Shown piece after piece: positions 8,596-17,473 of a DNA stretch of 64,000 bases. Under the pieces are notes generated by a model that did not search any database, was not told the DNA's origin, and worked only from the letters and a program-made list of their open reading frames with translations. Position 1 is the first letter of the stretch, and each line of letters starts with the position of its first letter. The stretch is from positions 310,001-374,000 of the forward strand of contig JAUCSC010000001.1 in the NCBI GenBank assembly GCA_030445265.1, in the 5' to 3' direction. A program made the translations under genes and the position numbers. This DNA comes from Candidatus Saccharimonadota bacterium (GTDB lineage Bacteria; Patescibacteriota; Saccharimonadia; Saccharimonadales; Saccharimonadaceae).

Positions 8596-9248
8596 TGGCG
8601 ACACCTAAAGCGCAGCGTATTGCGATTTGGATTATTGCAATTGTCATGACCGTTGGGACGATCGGATCGTTCCTCGTCATTATACTTGGAAATAAGAATA
8701 CACAGACTGATCAGCAACGCATCAATGAGCTTTCAACCGCGTATCAAAAAGAGTACGCGGCCTATCAAGCAAAAGTCGATAAACAGTCAAAAGAGCTCAG
8801 CGACAAATACTACACAGAATTTTCGTCGTACTCAACGCGCCCGAGCGCGTTTGATGGGTCAGCAGTCAAAGATCTCGCAACAACTGATCTGAAAGTGGGA
8901 GATGGCGAAGACATCAAAGCCGATACCGCCTACTCAGCGTACTATATTGGCTGGAATCCCAGCGGTAAAGTATTTGATCAATCGATTGACAATGGGACGT
9001 TGAAGGCGCCGATCGAAGGCGGAAATCTTATCGAAGGATGGAATAAAGGCGTTATCGGTATGAAAGTTGGCGGTGTACGTGAAATCACGATTCCGTCAGC
9101 TCAGGCCTATGGTGAAGCTGGCTCTGGTACTGATATTCCACCAAATACGCCAATCAAATTTGTCGTTATGATTATTCCCAAACCAGAGAAACTATCAGCA
9201 CCAGAACCATCAGCGGAATTATTGAGGTACTATTATGGACAACAGTGA
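8595..9248 (+). CDS. Membrane-anchored FKBP-type peptidyl-prolyl isomerase
   Basis: The 217-residue protein has an N-terminal membrane anchor (residues 10-34), a Lys/Gln/Tyr-rich coiled region (about 38-80) and an FKBP domain (about 95-205) with the family sequence GWNKGVIGMKVGGVREITIP and AYGEAGSGTDIPPNTPIKFVV. It should catalyse cis-trans isomerisation of prolyl bonds and assist folding of proteins outside the cytoplasmic membrane. The spacer resembles those of other surface-tethered foldases. GGGGGAG provides a ribosome binding site, and a tiny ORF precedes the start. The 3' end overlaps the thioredoxin reductase gene by 14 bases, so an oxidoreductase and a foldase are made together. Confidence 0.9.
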   Translation: MATPKAQRIAIWIIAIVMTVGTIGSFLVIILGNKNTQTDQQRINELSTAYQKEYAAYQAKVDKQSKELSDKYYTEFSSYSTRPSAFDGSAVKDLATTDLKVGDGEDIKADTAYSAYYIGWNPSGKVFDQSIDNGTLKAPIEGGNLIEGWNKGVIGMKVGGVREITIPSAQAYGEAGSGTDIPPNTPIKFVVMIIPKPEKLSAPEPSAELLRYYYGQQ

Positions 9249-10179
9249 AATTCGTGACGTTATTATGATCGGAGCCGGCCCGAGTGCATTGGCTGCGGCC
9301 GTCTATACTACTCGAGAAGACATTGATACCGTGCTCTATGAAAAAAGCACCATTGGTGGACTCGCTGCAATCACCGATATGGTTGATAACTATCCTGGCT
9401 TCCCCGATGGTATCCAAGGGCTGACGTTAGCGGGCTATCTCGAAAAACAGGCGGAACGCTTTGGCGCGCATATTGATTTTGGTGACGTATCCGCACTGCG
9501 TGATGCGGGTGACCACAAGATTGTCACCGTCGATGGAGCTGAGGTAAAGGCAAAGACCGTATTAATTGCGACGGGCAGCGACTATAAAAAAATCGGCGTG
9601 CCGGGCGAGGCCGAAAACTATGGCCGTGGTGTACATTACTGTGCGACGTGCGACGGAGCTTTCTATCGTGAAAAAAAGCTGGTTGTTATAGGTGGCGGCA
9701 ATTCGGCAGTCCAGGAGACTATCTTTTTAACGAGATTCACCAGTCACATTGACCTGCTTGTTCGGAGCACCATTAAAGCCAGTGATATTCTGGAAAAAGA
9801 ATTACAAAAGTTTGTCGACGAAGGTAAGGTTACGGTCCATCTTAATACGCAGACTACCGAAATTGTCACAACAGACCGGCAGGTGTCGTCTGTCTCAGCT
9901 ATTAAAGAAGGCCAGCCAGTTTCATTCGATACTGATGGTGTTTTCGTGTTCGTCGGCCTAAAGCCCAACACAGAATTCTTGGCAGGGAGCGGAGTTGAGC
10001 TTGATGATATCGGGCTGGTGAAAACGACGACAAAGATGGAGACCAACCTTCCGGGCGTATTTGCCAGTGGCGATGTCCGCAGCGGTTCAACCGATCAAAT
10101 AGCGAGTGCCGTCGGCGAGGGCGCAACGGCTGCCCTGGCGATAAGGGAATACCTCGATCGTCTTCATATGATTGCTTAG
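9235..10179 (+). CDS. trxB: Thioredoxin-disulfide reductase
   Basis: The 314-residue flavoprotein has the FAD-binding fingerprint GAGPSALAAAVY (residues 13-24), the redox-active CATC pair (Cys136 and Cys139) in HYCATCDGAFY, an NADPH-binding GGGNSAVQE (153-161), and the C-terminal FAD site FASGDVRSGSTDQIASAVGEG. It transfers electrons from NADPH to thioredoxin or a similar small dithiol protein in the cytoplasm. The usual GGQ motif after the first strand reads IGGLAAITDMVDNYPGFP, a mild variant. The start lies inside the last codons of the FKBP gene, implying translational coupling. The stop overlaps by four bases the stop of the convergent phospholipase D-like gene. Confidence 0.93.
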   Translation: MDNSEIRDVIMIGAGPSALAAAVYTTREDIDTVLYEKSTIGGLAAITDMVDNYPGFPDGIQGLTLAGYLEKQAERFGAHIDFGDVSALRDAGDHKIVTVDGAEVKAKTVLIATGSDYKKIGVPGEAENYGRGVHYCATCDGAFYREKKLVVIGGGNSAVQETIFLTRFTSHIDLLVRSTIKASDILEKELQKFVDEGKVTVHLNTQTTEIVTTDRQVSSVSAIKEGQPVSFDTDGVFVFVGLKPNTEFLAGSGVELDDIGLVKTTTKMETNLPGVFASGDVRSGSTDQIASAVGEGATAALAIREYLDRLHMIA

Positions 10180-11159
10180 GCGATATTATCTCGCCAAAAC
10201 TGTTCCAGCTGTCTAATGACGTCAGGGTCGGAAGTCTCAAGCGCAATCTCTCGAGTTCCCAGTAATACGCCGCTATGCGCAAAATTATGTGAACCGCTGA
10301 GTGCGATCTTTTTGCCGTCTTTCATAGTGAAAATAATGAACTTTCCATGTAAATAGCGGTCGTGCCGATAAAGCGTTTCGTGTTTGGTCATTAGCATTCC
10401 GTAGCGAATGACGAGCTTATTCAAGAAGGTCGCATTCTGCGGTTTGTTGAAGTAAAGCCGGCTCGGTTTCTTCCGCAGCATACGACCGAATGTCCCCGTG
10501 GGGCAGTACTGTGATACCAGGAGGATGTCTTCGGCTTGTCGTGCGAGCTGAGTAGCACGGCGATAGATAATTGAATCACCAACAATACCGCCGTCGATAT
10601 AGACGGTGTGGTTTTGATAGAAGAAGCGATGACTCCGGTACAATTTCTCAGTTTTATCAGCTTGGGTAAGCCGGCGGTGTTCTTCGGCAAATCGATCAGC
10701 AAGGTTGTTGTCGGTTACTTTTAGCATGTAGTCGACGCTCTCAATACCCGGGTGATAAAGGTTGACGCCACCAAAAGAATAGACGGTGTCATCGACGACG
10801 CTCCATTTACTATGGGTGCGCCCGGTAAAAATGGTCGTATGTGATCGTCCGAGCCATGAGAATGACGCACCATGCGTTTTGAAGCGGCGAACCATATCGG
10901 ATGTCCGTCTCGCGTTACGATTATAGAAGCGGAGCGGGAGAAAACCACCACTTACCTCGCCGTACGTAAATAGGTCACCGGCAACAGTGACGGAAACACC
11001 ACGTTTTGCTGCTGCTAGCAGTGCTTCGATTAATTCTTCAGTTGAGGAATCTTCGGAGACAATCAATGCTAACAAGTAGATGCGTTTTTTTGCAGCTTTG
11101 ACGTGCGTCGTTAAATCGCGTAGATAGTCCTGCGCAGTGAGCAGGCGTAATGGACTCAT
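10176..11159 (-). CDS. Phospholipase D-like / cardiolipin synthase-like protein
   Basis: The 327-residue protein contains two phospholipase D repeats. The first HKD motif is HSKWSVVDD with downstream GGVNLY. The second is HGKFIIFT with downstream SGSHNFAHSG, in which the final Asp of HxKx4D is replaced by Thr. No membrane helix is evident at the N-terminus. Family members hydrolyse or transfer phosphodiester-linked groups in phospholipids or nucleic acids; which applies here cannot be read from the sequence. On the minus strand a TATAAT (11166-11171) lies six bases before the ATG with no Shine-Dalgarno site, so the gene looks leaderless. It converges on trxB with a four-base overlap of stop codons. 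Confidence 0.85.
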   Translation of the reverse strand: MSPLRLLTAQDYLRDLTTHVKAAKKRIYLLALIVSEDSSTEELIEALLAAAKRGVSVTVAGDLFTYGEVSGGFLPLRFYNRNARRTSDMVRRFKTHGASFSWLGRSHTTIFTGRTHSKWSVVDDTVYSFGGVNLYHPGIESVDYMLKVTDNNLADRFAEEHRRLTQADKTEKLYRSHRFFYQNHTVYIDGGIVGDSIIYRRATQLARQAEDILLVSQYCPTGTFGRMLRKKPSRLYFNKPQNATFLNKLVIRYGMLMTKHETLYRHDRYLHGKFIIFTMKDGKKIALSGSHNFAHSGVLLGTREIALETSDPDVIRQLEQFWRDNIA

Positions 11160-11235
11160 GTCACGATTATATCTATAAAAAAGGGAAAATGGTAAAATAA
11201 CACTAACGAAGACTAATAAGTACAGGAGAATGAAC

Positions 11236-11766
11236 GTGGCAGATTATCAAGACGTTACCACTGGTGACATAGAAAACGGTAGTGTGAATGTCATCATTGA
11301 GATTCGAAAAGGTGAACGCAACAAGTATGAATTTGATAAGGAAACCGGACGGCTGTTCTTAGACAGAGTCAATGGAACAACCCTTGGATACCCTTCGGAT
11401 TATGGCTATATTCCTGGCACACTTTGCGAAGATGGTGACCCACTTGATGCCCTCCTGATTATTGATGAATCCGTTCCGCACGGGACAGTCGTACCGTCGC
11501 GTCCCATCGGCGTTCTCTATTTTGAAGATGATGGTGAAATGGACGAAAAACTTATTGTAGTTCCGAGCGATGATGTCAGCAAGGATCACATCACCGAACT
11601 TGACCATCTCGGAGCGAACTTTAAGAAAGTTATTGAACACTTTTACAGTCACTACAAAGACTGGAAGAAGGACTGGACCGGTGTCGAAGGCACACTCCAT
11701 GGGTGGGGTGACGCCGCTGCAGCAAAACAGGTCGTTCGCGAAGCCATCGGCCGCGCGACGAAATAG
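11236..11766 (+). CDS. ppa: Inorganic pyrophosphatase (family I)
   Basis: The 176-residue protein is a soluble, Mg-dependent family I pyrophosphatase that hydrolyses the diphosphate released by nucleic acid and aminoacyl-tRNA synthesis. Key blocks are ERNKYEFDKETG (substrate lysine and glutamate region), YPSDYGYIPGTL, the signature DGDPLDALL with the metal-binding aspartates, and FEDDGEMDEKLIVVP. GTG at 11236 was chosen over ATG at 11230 because the AGGAG at 11224-11228 is 7 bases from the GTG but only 1 from the ATG; the ATG would add two residues. It stands alone between a divergent phospholipase D-like gene and a convergent RelA/SpoT gene. Confidence 0.95.
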   Translation: MADYQDVTTGDIENGSVNVIIEIRKGERNKYEFDKETGRLFLDRVNGTTLGYPSDYGYIPGTLCEDGDPLDALLIIDESVPHGTVVPSRPIGVLYFEDDGEMDEKLIVVPSDDVSKDHITELDHLGANFKKVIEHFYSHYKDWKKDWTGVEGTLHGWGDAAAAKQVVREAIGRATK

Positions 11767-11770
11767 CGAC

Positions 11771-13306
11771 CTACTTTTTCGACCGAAGGGTTTTTTGGCG
11801 AATAATATTCGCCGCACCGGTAATGGTTTCGAGCGCGCCAGTCTGACGAAGGTGCGCTCGGAGTTTATTACGGGCGTGAGTTGTCTTAACCAGATCCAAC
11901 CATGCTTGCTTGGGCATTGCCATTTTACGCGTGACAACTTCAACCACGTCGCCGTTTTGGAGCGGTTTGTTAAAGGCATGAATATTACCATTCACCTTAA
12001 AGCCGTATGATCGCTTGCCGATATCGCTATGCACCAGGTACGCGAAGTCGAGTGGTAGGGCTCCTTCGGGAAGGTTATATATATCGCCCTTGGGTGAATA
12101 GACAAAAATCCGATTCCCGAAAAGGTCGACGTTCAATTGATCCTGGGATATTTCTTCACCGCTTCGGAGGCGCTGGGCAATCTCTTGCATCTGAGTGATC
12201 CACTGCAATTCTGCTGGCAAGCCACCATTTCCACGACGTTCGGTGTAGGCTTTGGTCGCCTTTTGTTCGTGATAGTGAAAACTCGCGGCGAGACCGCGTT
12301 CGGCATATTCATGCATTTCATAGGTACGAATCTGAAATTCAACGATTTGTTTCGACGGCGTCAGTACAGTGGTGTGCAAGCTCTGGTAGCCATTGGGTTT
12401 AGGTACAGCGATATAGTCTTTGATACGTTCAATCATTGGCTGATAGAGCGAGTGAAGGATACCGAGTGCTCGGTAGCAATCTTCTTTCGTTTCAACAACG
12501 ACGCGAAGAGCCATCAGGTCGTAGATATCATCGATATTTCCATTTACCTTCAATAGTTTGCGGTGCAGGCTGTAAATGCTTTTCACCCGGCCATTTACTT
12601 CACCCTTAATGTTCTGTCGACTGAGCTCGCGCTCCACTTCTTGGCGGACAACCCCCAGTTTGCGAGTGCTTTTGCCAAGGCGATTCTTCATCAGATTCGT
12701 CAGTCGCCTGAATTCATCGGGCTGTAAGTAACTGAATGCCAATTCCTCGAGTTGCATACGGACTCTCCCCATTCCGAGGCGGTCAGCCATCGGTGCAAAA
12801 ACTTCGAGGCTTTCGCGGGCAATCTTTTGTCGTTTCTCGATCGGCATATGCTGAAGCGTCGATAGATTATGTAGTCGATCAGCCAGCTTGATAATAATGA
12901 CGCGAACGTCTTGGCCGACGGCAATAAGTAATTTTGATAGATTATCTTTTGTTTGTGGCAAGTACTCCGTGAGATCTTGCATGCCGGACCGCGCCTTTGA
13001 TACTTTCGTCACGCCATCGACCAAGAATGCGACATCTTTCCCAAAGAGTGATTCAATGGTTCCAAGACTCATCTCAGTGTCTTCGACCGTATCATGGAGT
13101 ACGCCAGCAAGTACGCTGTCGATATCCATACCCCAATCAATCAGTGTGGCGGCAACGGCAAGCGGATGGCTGATGTAGGCCTCACCACTTTTACGGACTT
13201 GGCCAGCATGAGCCATCGTAGCCTCATTAATGGCACTTTCCAGCTCGAGAAGCTGATTCTCTTCGTAATATGGCCGAGCTTTTTCCAGCAGCTGATTTTT
13301 ATCCAT
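11771..13306 (-). CDS. Bifunctional (p)ppGpp synthetase/hydrolase, RelA/SpoT family
   Basis: The 511-residue enzyme has the HD hydrolase domain (RKSGEAYISHPLAVA, HDTVEDT, DGVTKVSK), the synthetase domain (YDLMALRVVV, RIKDYIAVPKPNGYQSLHTTV, VEFQIRTYEMHEYAERGLAASFHY) and a TGS domain near the C-terminus (IYNLPEGALPLDFAYLVHSDIG). The ACT domain and the conserved helical region of full-length Rel proteins (about 730 residues) are missing, so control by the ribosome may be simplified. Both catalytic sites look intact. The ATG at 13306 is preferred to the upstream start at 13333 because a minus-strand TATACT (13316-13321) lies nine bases before it. The gene converges with ppa, four bases apart. Confidence 0.92.
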   Translation of the reverse strand: MDKNQLLEKARPYYEENQLLELESAINEATMAHAGQVRKSGEAYISHPLAVAATLIDWGMDIDSVLAGVLHDTVEDTEMSLGTIESLFGKDVAFLVDGVTKVSKARSGMQDLTEYLPQTKDNLSKLLIAVGQDVRVIIIKLADRLHNLSTLQHMPIEKRQKIARESLEVFAPMADRLGMGRVRMQLEELAFSYLQPDEFRRLTNLMKNRLGKSTRKLGVVRQEVERELSRQNIKGEVNGRVKSIYSLHRKLLKVNGNIDDIYDLMALRVVVETKEDCYRALGILHSLYQPMIERIKDYIAVPKPNGYQSLHTTVLTPSKQIVEFQIRTYEMHEYAERGLAASFHYHEQKATKAYTERRGNGGLPAELQWITQMQEIAQRLRSGEEISQDQLNVDLFGNRIFVYSPKGDIYNLPEGALPLDFAYLVHSDIGKRSYGFKVNGNIHAFNKPLQNGDVVEVVTRKMAMPKQAWLDLVKTTHARNKLRAHLRQTGALETITGAANIIRQKTLRSKK

Positions 13307-13348
13307 AGCTCTTATAGTATAAATCACCCTCACGGTATATACTACGTG

Positions 13349-13381
13349 ATGAATATGCTCATGCTAATCAGACAATCATAA
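13349..13381 (+). other. Possible leaderless 10-codon leader ORF ahead of gap
   Basis: TATACT at 13338-13343 is followed after 5 bases by ATG and the codons for MNMLMLIRQS, ending in TAA at 13379-13381. The Shine-Dalgarno AAAGGAG of the gap gene begins at the last base of this stop and the gap ATG is 14 bases further on. The arrangement matches that before the FKBP and nusA genes. Three ATG codons in six positions are notable. Translation is not demonstrated. Confidence 0.35.
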
Positions 13382-13395
13382 AAGGAGTGGACAGT

Positions 13396-14412
13396 ATGAC
13401 AAAAACAAAAGTAGCCATCAACGGATTTGGCCGTATCGGACGTAACGCTTTCAAGATTGCTTATGACAGGAGTGACCTTGAAATCATAGCGATTAACGAT
13501 TTGACGGACACAAAAACGCTGGCATACCTGCTAAAGAACGACAGCAACTATGGTGCGTATAAATTTGATGTCGGTTACGACGACGAAGGCATAATCGTCG
13601 ATGGGACGCATGTGAAGGTTTTAGCTGAAAAAGACCCACACGCCCTTCCCTGGGGCGACTTGTCTGTCGAGATTGTGATTGAATCGACAGGCTTTTTTAC
13701 CGATAAAGAAGGTGCTTCCGGACATATTGCCGCTGGAGCAAAGCGGGTTATTATCAGTGGACCAACCAAAAGCGAAGGTGTCGACACGATTGTCCTGGGC
13801 GCTAATGAAGACAAAATCCAAGGTGCCACCGAGATTATCTCAAACGCCAGCTGTACGACTAACTCGCTGGGCGCTGTTATGGCGATTCTCGATGCTGAAT
13901 ATGGGGTTGAAAAAGCGCTTCTCACGACGGTCCATAGCTATACGGCGAGCCAAGCACTCCAAGATGCGCCGAAAAAAGACCTTCGTGAAGGCCGCAATGC
14001 TGCCGAAAACATCGTCCCAACCACGACCGGTGCCGCCATTGCGGTTACCAAGGCATTGCCTCATCTGCTAGGCAAGTTCGATGGTCTCAGTATGCGGGTG
14101 CCAACCCCCGTCGTCTCAATCAGTGATATTACTGCATTGCTATCAAAAGACGTGACGGTCGACGACCTGAACAATACGTTTAAAAAAGCCGCAGCAGAGC
14201 CGTATTATCAAGGGATATTAGGCGTCAGTGAAGAGCCGCTTGTCAGTCGTGATTACATCGGTAACAGTCACTCTGGCGTCGTGGACTTGCTGCTGACAAA
14301 AGTCGTTGGCGGTAACCTCGTTAAGGTTGCTGTCTGGTATGACAATGAGTGGGGATACAGTAATCGTTTAGTCGAGCTAGTCGCTGACGTAGGAAAAACC
14401 TTGCAGGCCTAA
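13396..14412 (+). CDS. gap: Glyceraldehyde-3-phosphate dehydrogenase
   Basis: The 338-residue enzyme oxidises glyceraldehyde 3-phosphate to 1,3-bisphosphoglycerate in glycolysis. It has the N-terminal Rossmann motif NGFGRIGRNAF, INDLTD with the Asp that favours NAD over NADP, the catalytic SNASCTTNS with Cys153, and the substrate and tetramer contacts in SYTASQ, PTTTGAA, RVPTPVVS and WYDNEWGYSNR. Length is normal. ATG at 13396 has AGGAG eight bases upstream. It opens a run of sugar-phosphate genes. A short ORF directly precedes the ribosome binding site, which may couple its translation to re-initiation. Confidence 0.97.
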   Translation: MTKTKVAINGFGRIGRNAFKIAYDRSDLEIIAINDLTDTKTLAYLLKNDSNYGAYKFDVGYDDEGIIVDGTHVKVLAEKDPHALPWGDLSVEIVIESTGFFTDKEGASGHIAAGAKRVIISGPTKSEGVDTIVLGANEDKIQGATEIISNASCTTNSLGAVMAILDAEYGVEKALLTTVHSYTASQALQDAPKKDLREGRNAAENIVPTTTGAAIAVTKALPHLLGKFDGLSMRVPTPVVSISDITALLSKDVTVDDLNNTFKKAAAEPYYQGILGVSEEPLVSRDYIGNSHSGVVDLLLTKVVGGNLVKVAVWYDNEWGYSNRLVELVADVGKTLQA

Positions 14413-14436
14413 CGCCATAACGCTTATACTTTAACT

Positions 14437-14886
14437 ATGAAAATTTACCTTGGCGCTGACCATAACGGCTATCATTTAAAAGAGAAGGTTTTTGCTTACT
14501 TGGCAAAGCATGGCTACAGCGTTGAAGATGTCGGTGATGGCGTCATGGATCCATCAGATGACTTTCCTGAATACGCCCAGGCTGCCTCACTCAAGATTAT
14601 GGGAAGCGACGATAAAGACCCGAGGGCTATACTCCTTTGCGGCGGAGGCCAGGGAATGGCCATGGCGGCGAATCGTTTTCGTGGTATTCGAGCCAGTGTC
14701 ATATGGGATGCCCATGAAGCGAAAATGACGCGTAATGATAACGACAGTAACATCCTTTGCTTGCCGTCTCGGGTACTCGATGATAACGACGATCAGTGGC
14801 AAGGCATTATCGAGACGTGGCTGAGCACGCCATTTGCTAGCGCTGCCCGATTTAAAAGACGTAACCAGCAGATTGATGAGTTTTAA
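14437..14886 (+). CDS. rpiB: RpiB/LacA/LacB-family sugar-phosphate isomerase (divergent)
   Basis: The 149-residue protein matches ribose-5-phosphate isomerase B in size and fold signature: MKIYLGADHNGYHLK at the N-terminus and CGGGQGMAMAANRFRGIRAS in the middle. Position next to rpe and transketolase supports ribose 5-phosphate/ribulose 5-phosphate interconversion. Active-site details differ from characterised RpiB: the usual CGTGIG is CGGGQG, losing the Thr, and the SREHNDAN block is TRNDNDSN, losing the His. The catalytic Cys is kept. The protein may therefore have a shifted mechanism or a related substrate. TATACT at 14425-14430 ends six bases before the ATG, so the gene is probably leaderless and has its own promoter. 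The rpe start follows after two bases. Confidence 0.78.
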   Translation: MKIYLGADHNGYHLKEKVFAYLAKHGYSVEDVGDGVMDPSDDFPEYAQAASLKIMGSDDKDPRAILLCGGGQGMAMAANRFRGIRASVIWDAHEAKMTRNDNDSNILCLPSRVLDDNDDQWQGIIETWLSTPFASAARFKRRNQQIDEF

Positions 14887-14888
14887 CA

Positions 14889-15533
14889 ATGAGCGTTATA
14901 GCACCCTGCATTACCACCGAAACCGCTGACGCTTACAAAGTGGCCGTTGAAAAACTGTCACTATTTGCTCACCGTGTCCATATTGATGTGAGTGACGGGG
15001 AATTTACGCCATCATTCCTCCTACCTGTTCAACAACTGTGGTGGCCTCAGCAATGGACCGTCGATATTCATGCAATGGTGAGCCGACCAGAAGATTACGT
15101 CGCCGCCCTTATTAATCTGAAACCTCATCTCATAACCTTCCATGTTGAAACGCAAACACCACTACTGCCTATCATTAGTCAAATTAAACAGGCCGGCATT
15201 CAAGCGGGCATTGCTTTGATGCGTCCGACCGTGCCATCGACTGTTGCCGAGCTTATTAAAGCGGCCGATCATGTGATGATCTTTAGTGGTGATCTTGGTC
15301 ACTACGGGGGAAAGGCGAGCCTCATGCAGGTTGAGAAGATCCGATTAATCAGAGCCATCAATCCAGCAGTAGAAATCGGTTGGGACGGTGGTGTGAGCCT
15401 GGAAAACGCCTATACGTTATCTCAGGGAGGGGTTGATGTGCTGAACGCTGGTGGTGCAATTGCCATGGCACCTGACCCAGCGGCGGCATACGCCAATCTC
15501 GAAGTCGAAATGAAGAAACACGGAGTAATATGA
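14889..15533 (+). CDS. rpe: Ribulose-phosphate 3-epimerase
   Basis: The 214-residue TIM-barrel protein interconverts ribulose 5-phosphate and xylulose 5-phosphate. Recognisable blocks are HIDVSDGEFTPS (metal-binding His and catalytic Asp), VDIHAMVSRPEDY, FHVETQT, a loop with LGHYGGKASLMQVEKI, and GWDGGVSLENA near residue 160 with the second catalytic Asp, followed by the phosphate-binding GGVDVLNAGGAIA. The N-terminal APSIL consensus reads APCIT. Length is normal. The gene is two bases after rpiB and its stop overlaps the transketolase start (ATGA), so epimerase and transketolase are translationally coupled. Confidence 0.88.
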   Translation: MSVIAPCITTETADAYKVAVEKLSLFAHRVHIDVSDGEFTPSFLLPVQQLWWPQQWTVDIHAMVSRPEDYVAALINLKPHLITFHVETQTPLLPIISQIKQAGIQAGIALMRPTVPSTVAELIKAADHVMIFSGDLGHYGGKASLMQVEKIRLIRAINPAVEIGWDGGVSLENAYTLSQGGVDVLNAGGAIAMAPDPAAAYANLEVEMKKHGVI

Positions 15534-16396
15534 GAACGAACCTCACTATCCCACAACTTGAAGAAAAGGCGAATGACATCAGAAAGTCAATTATCCGCAT
15601 GCTCGAAGCAGCTGGAAGCGGGCATAGTGCTGGGCCACTCGGACTTGCCGACTTATTCACGGCGCTTTATTTCAACATTCTGTCTATCAAGCCCGACGAG
15701 CCAGAGTGGCCTGATCGAGACATTCTCTATCTGAGTAATGGCCATACTGTTCCCGTACAATATGCAACCATGGCAGAGGCAGGCTATTTTCCAAAAGAAG
15801 AGCTATTAACGCTGCGGAAACTGGGCAGCCGGCTACAAGGACACCCAGAACGTGAGAAGCTACCGGGCCTAGAATCAACCAGCGGGCCACTTGGCAGTGG
15901 CCTGTCGCAAGCTGCTGGCTATGCCTACAGCATGCAGTATATGGATGATATTAAGCACCGCTTTGTCTACGTCGTGATGGGGGATGGTGAACTCAATGAG
16001 GGCAATATATGGGAAGCGGCTATGTTTGCCGGTAAGTATAAGTTGTCTCAGCTGATTGGATTTATTGATCGAAACAACATCCAGATTGATGGCAGCACGG
16101 AAGCGGTCATGCCGCTGGAAAACTTAAAAGCAAAATGGGAAGCATTCGGCTGGGAAGTTCTTGAAATCGATGGCCATAACCTTGAGAGTATTATAGATGC
16201 AGCGAGTATGGGACGGGCAATCACCAATAAGCCTGTCGTGGTCATTATGCACACCATTCCGGGTAAGGGGGTGGATTTCATGGAATACGACTATAAATGG
16301 CATGGTATGCCACCAAATCATGAGCAAGCAGCGCTCGCACTCGAGAAACTCCGTACGCTCGATGGCAAAATCACCCACGAAGGAGCTGGTGTATGA
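15530..16396 (+). CDS. Transketolase, N-terminal (thiamine diphosphate-binding) subunit
   Basis: The 288-residue protein corresponds to the N-terminal half of transketolase. It has AAGSGHSAGPLGLADL near residue 27, the His-containing LSNGHTVPVQYA, and the thiamine diphosphate/Mg site GDGELNEGNIWEAA continuing to NNIQIDG, plus KPVVVIMHTIPGKGV. With the next gene it forms a split transketolase that moves two-carbon units between ketose and aldose phosphates, linking pentose phosphates to fructose 6-phosphate and glyceraldehyde 3-phosphate. Split transketolases are known in archaea and many bacteria. The start overlaps the rpe stop, and the stop overlaps the start of the C-terminal half, both as ATGA. 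Confidence 0.93.
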   Translation: MRTNLTIPQLEEKANDIRKSIIRMLEAAGSGHSAGPLGLADLFTALYFNILSIKPDEPEWPDRDILYLSNGHTVPVQYATMAEAGYFPKEELLTLRKLGSRLQGHPEREKLPGLESTSGPLGSGLSQAAGYAYSMQYMDDIKHRFVYVVMGDGELNEGNIWEAAMFAGKYKLSQLIGFIDRNNIQIDGSTEAVMPLENLKAKWEAFGWEVLEIDGHNLESIIDAASMGRAITNKPVVVIMHTIPGKGVDFMEYDYKWHGMPPNHEQAALALEKLRTLDGKITHEGAGV

Positions 16397-17388
16397 GCGA
16401 CTACCCACTGATTAATGATCTCTACAGTAAGGACATCACGCAGGAACCAACCCGCGCCGGATTTGGCCGAGGGTTGAGAGCAGCCGGTGAGTCAGATGAG
16501 CGTATTGTTGCTCTGTGCGCGGACCTGACCGAAAGTACCCAAATGCATTTGTTCCGCGAAGCTTTTCCGGCACGTTTCATTGAAATCGGCGTCGCCGAGC
16601 AGAATCTTGTCACGGTGGCTGCAGGATTAGCCCGGGCAGGCAAGATACCATTTACGAGTAGTTATGCGGCCTTTAGTCCTGGGCGTAACTGGGAGCAAAT
16701 CCGCACAACAGCGGCACTGAATAATCAGCCGGTTAAGATTGTCGGCTCGCACGCAGGCATTAGTGTCGGACCAGACGGCGCTACTCATCAGATGCTCGAA
16801 GACATCGCACTTATGCGCGTTCTCCCTAATATGATTGTGGTTGCCCCAGGCGATAGCCTTGAAGCTGAACGAGCGACTCAAGCAATCGCTGGCAATGGTA
16901 AGCCAAGCTATCTCCGGCTTGCCCGCGATAAAACACCGGTCTTTACGACGCCTGATACACCATTCGAAATTGGCAAGGCCTATGTTCTCCGTGAGGGCAA
17001 AGAAGTGACGTTGCTTGGAACGGGCACGATGACCTACCAGCTGCTTGTCGCTGCCGAAGTACTGTCAGCGCAAGGTATTGAGGCCGAGGTTCTTCATGTC
17101 CCGACTATCAAGCCGCTCGACGAAGAGACTATCTTAAGAAGCGTCAAAAAAACCGGTCGCGCGGTCACGGCCGAGGAAGCTCAGGCGGCGGGTGGTTTCG
17201 GTGGAGCGATTGCTGAGCTCTTGAGCGATAAACTGCCAACACCCGTGAAGCGAATCGGTATGAATGATCGATTTGGTGAGTCGGGCGCACCGACTGAGCT
17301 GCTTGACCATTTTGGTTTGACCGGTGAAAAAATGGCTGTCGTAATACAGAAATTTATAACTAACGTACCACGCTACCATCAATGGTAA
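16393..17388 (+). CDS. Transketolase, C-terminal (pyrimidine-binding) subunit
   Basis: The 331-residue protein is the C-terminal half of the split transketolase: pyrimidine-binding domain with the catalytic-site Glu in FIEIGVAEQNLVTVAAGLA, FSSYAAFSPGRNWEQIRT, HAGISVGPDGATHQMLEDIALMR, and the C-terminal domain beginning near residue 200 (GKEVTLLGTGTMTYQLLVA, then EEAQAAGGFGGAIAELL). It cannot act without the N-terminal subunit, and the ATGA overlap should keep their amounts equal. Length fits the family. The 85 bases after the stop hold the promoter of the aldolase operon and no visible terminator. Confidence 0.93.
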   Translation: MSDYPLINDLYSKDITQEPTRAGFGRGLRAAGESDERIVALCADLTESTQMHLFREAFPARFIEIGVAEQNLVTVAAGLARAGKIPFTSSYAAFSPGRNWEQIRTTAALNNQPVKIVGSHAGISVGPDGATHQMLEDIALMRVLPNMIVVAPGDSLEAERATQAIAGNGKPSYLRLARDKTPVFTTPDTPFEIGKAYVLREGKEVTLLGTGTMTYQLLVAAEVLSAQGIEAEVLHVPTIKPLDEETILRSVKKTGRAVTAEEAQAAGGFGGAIAELLSDKLPTPVKRIGMNDRFGESGAPTELLDHFGLTGEKMAVVIQKFITNVPRYHQW

Positions 17389-17473
17389 AAAACCACTTCA
17401 CCAACTGCTTCATTTGAAAGCGTAAGTGATATACTAGGGAAAAGATCGTAATGCTAAGGGGGGCAATATCGAC

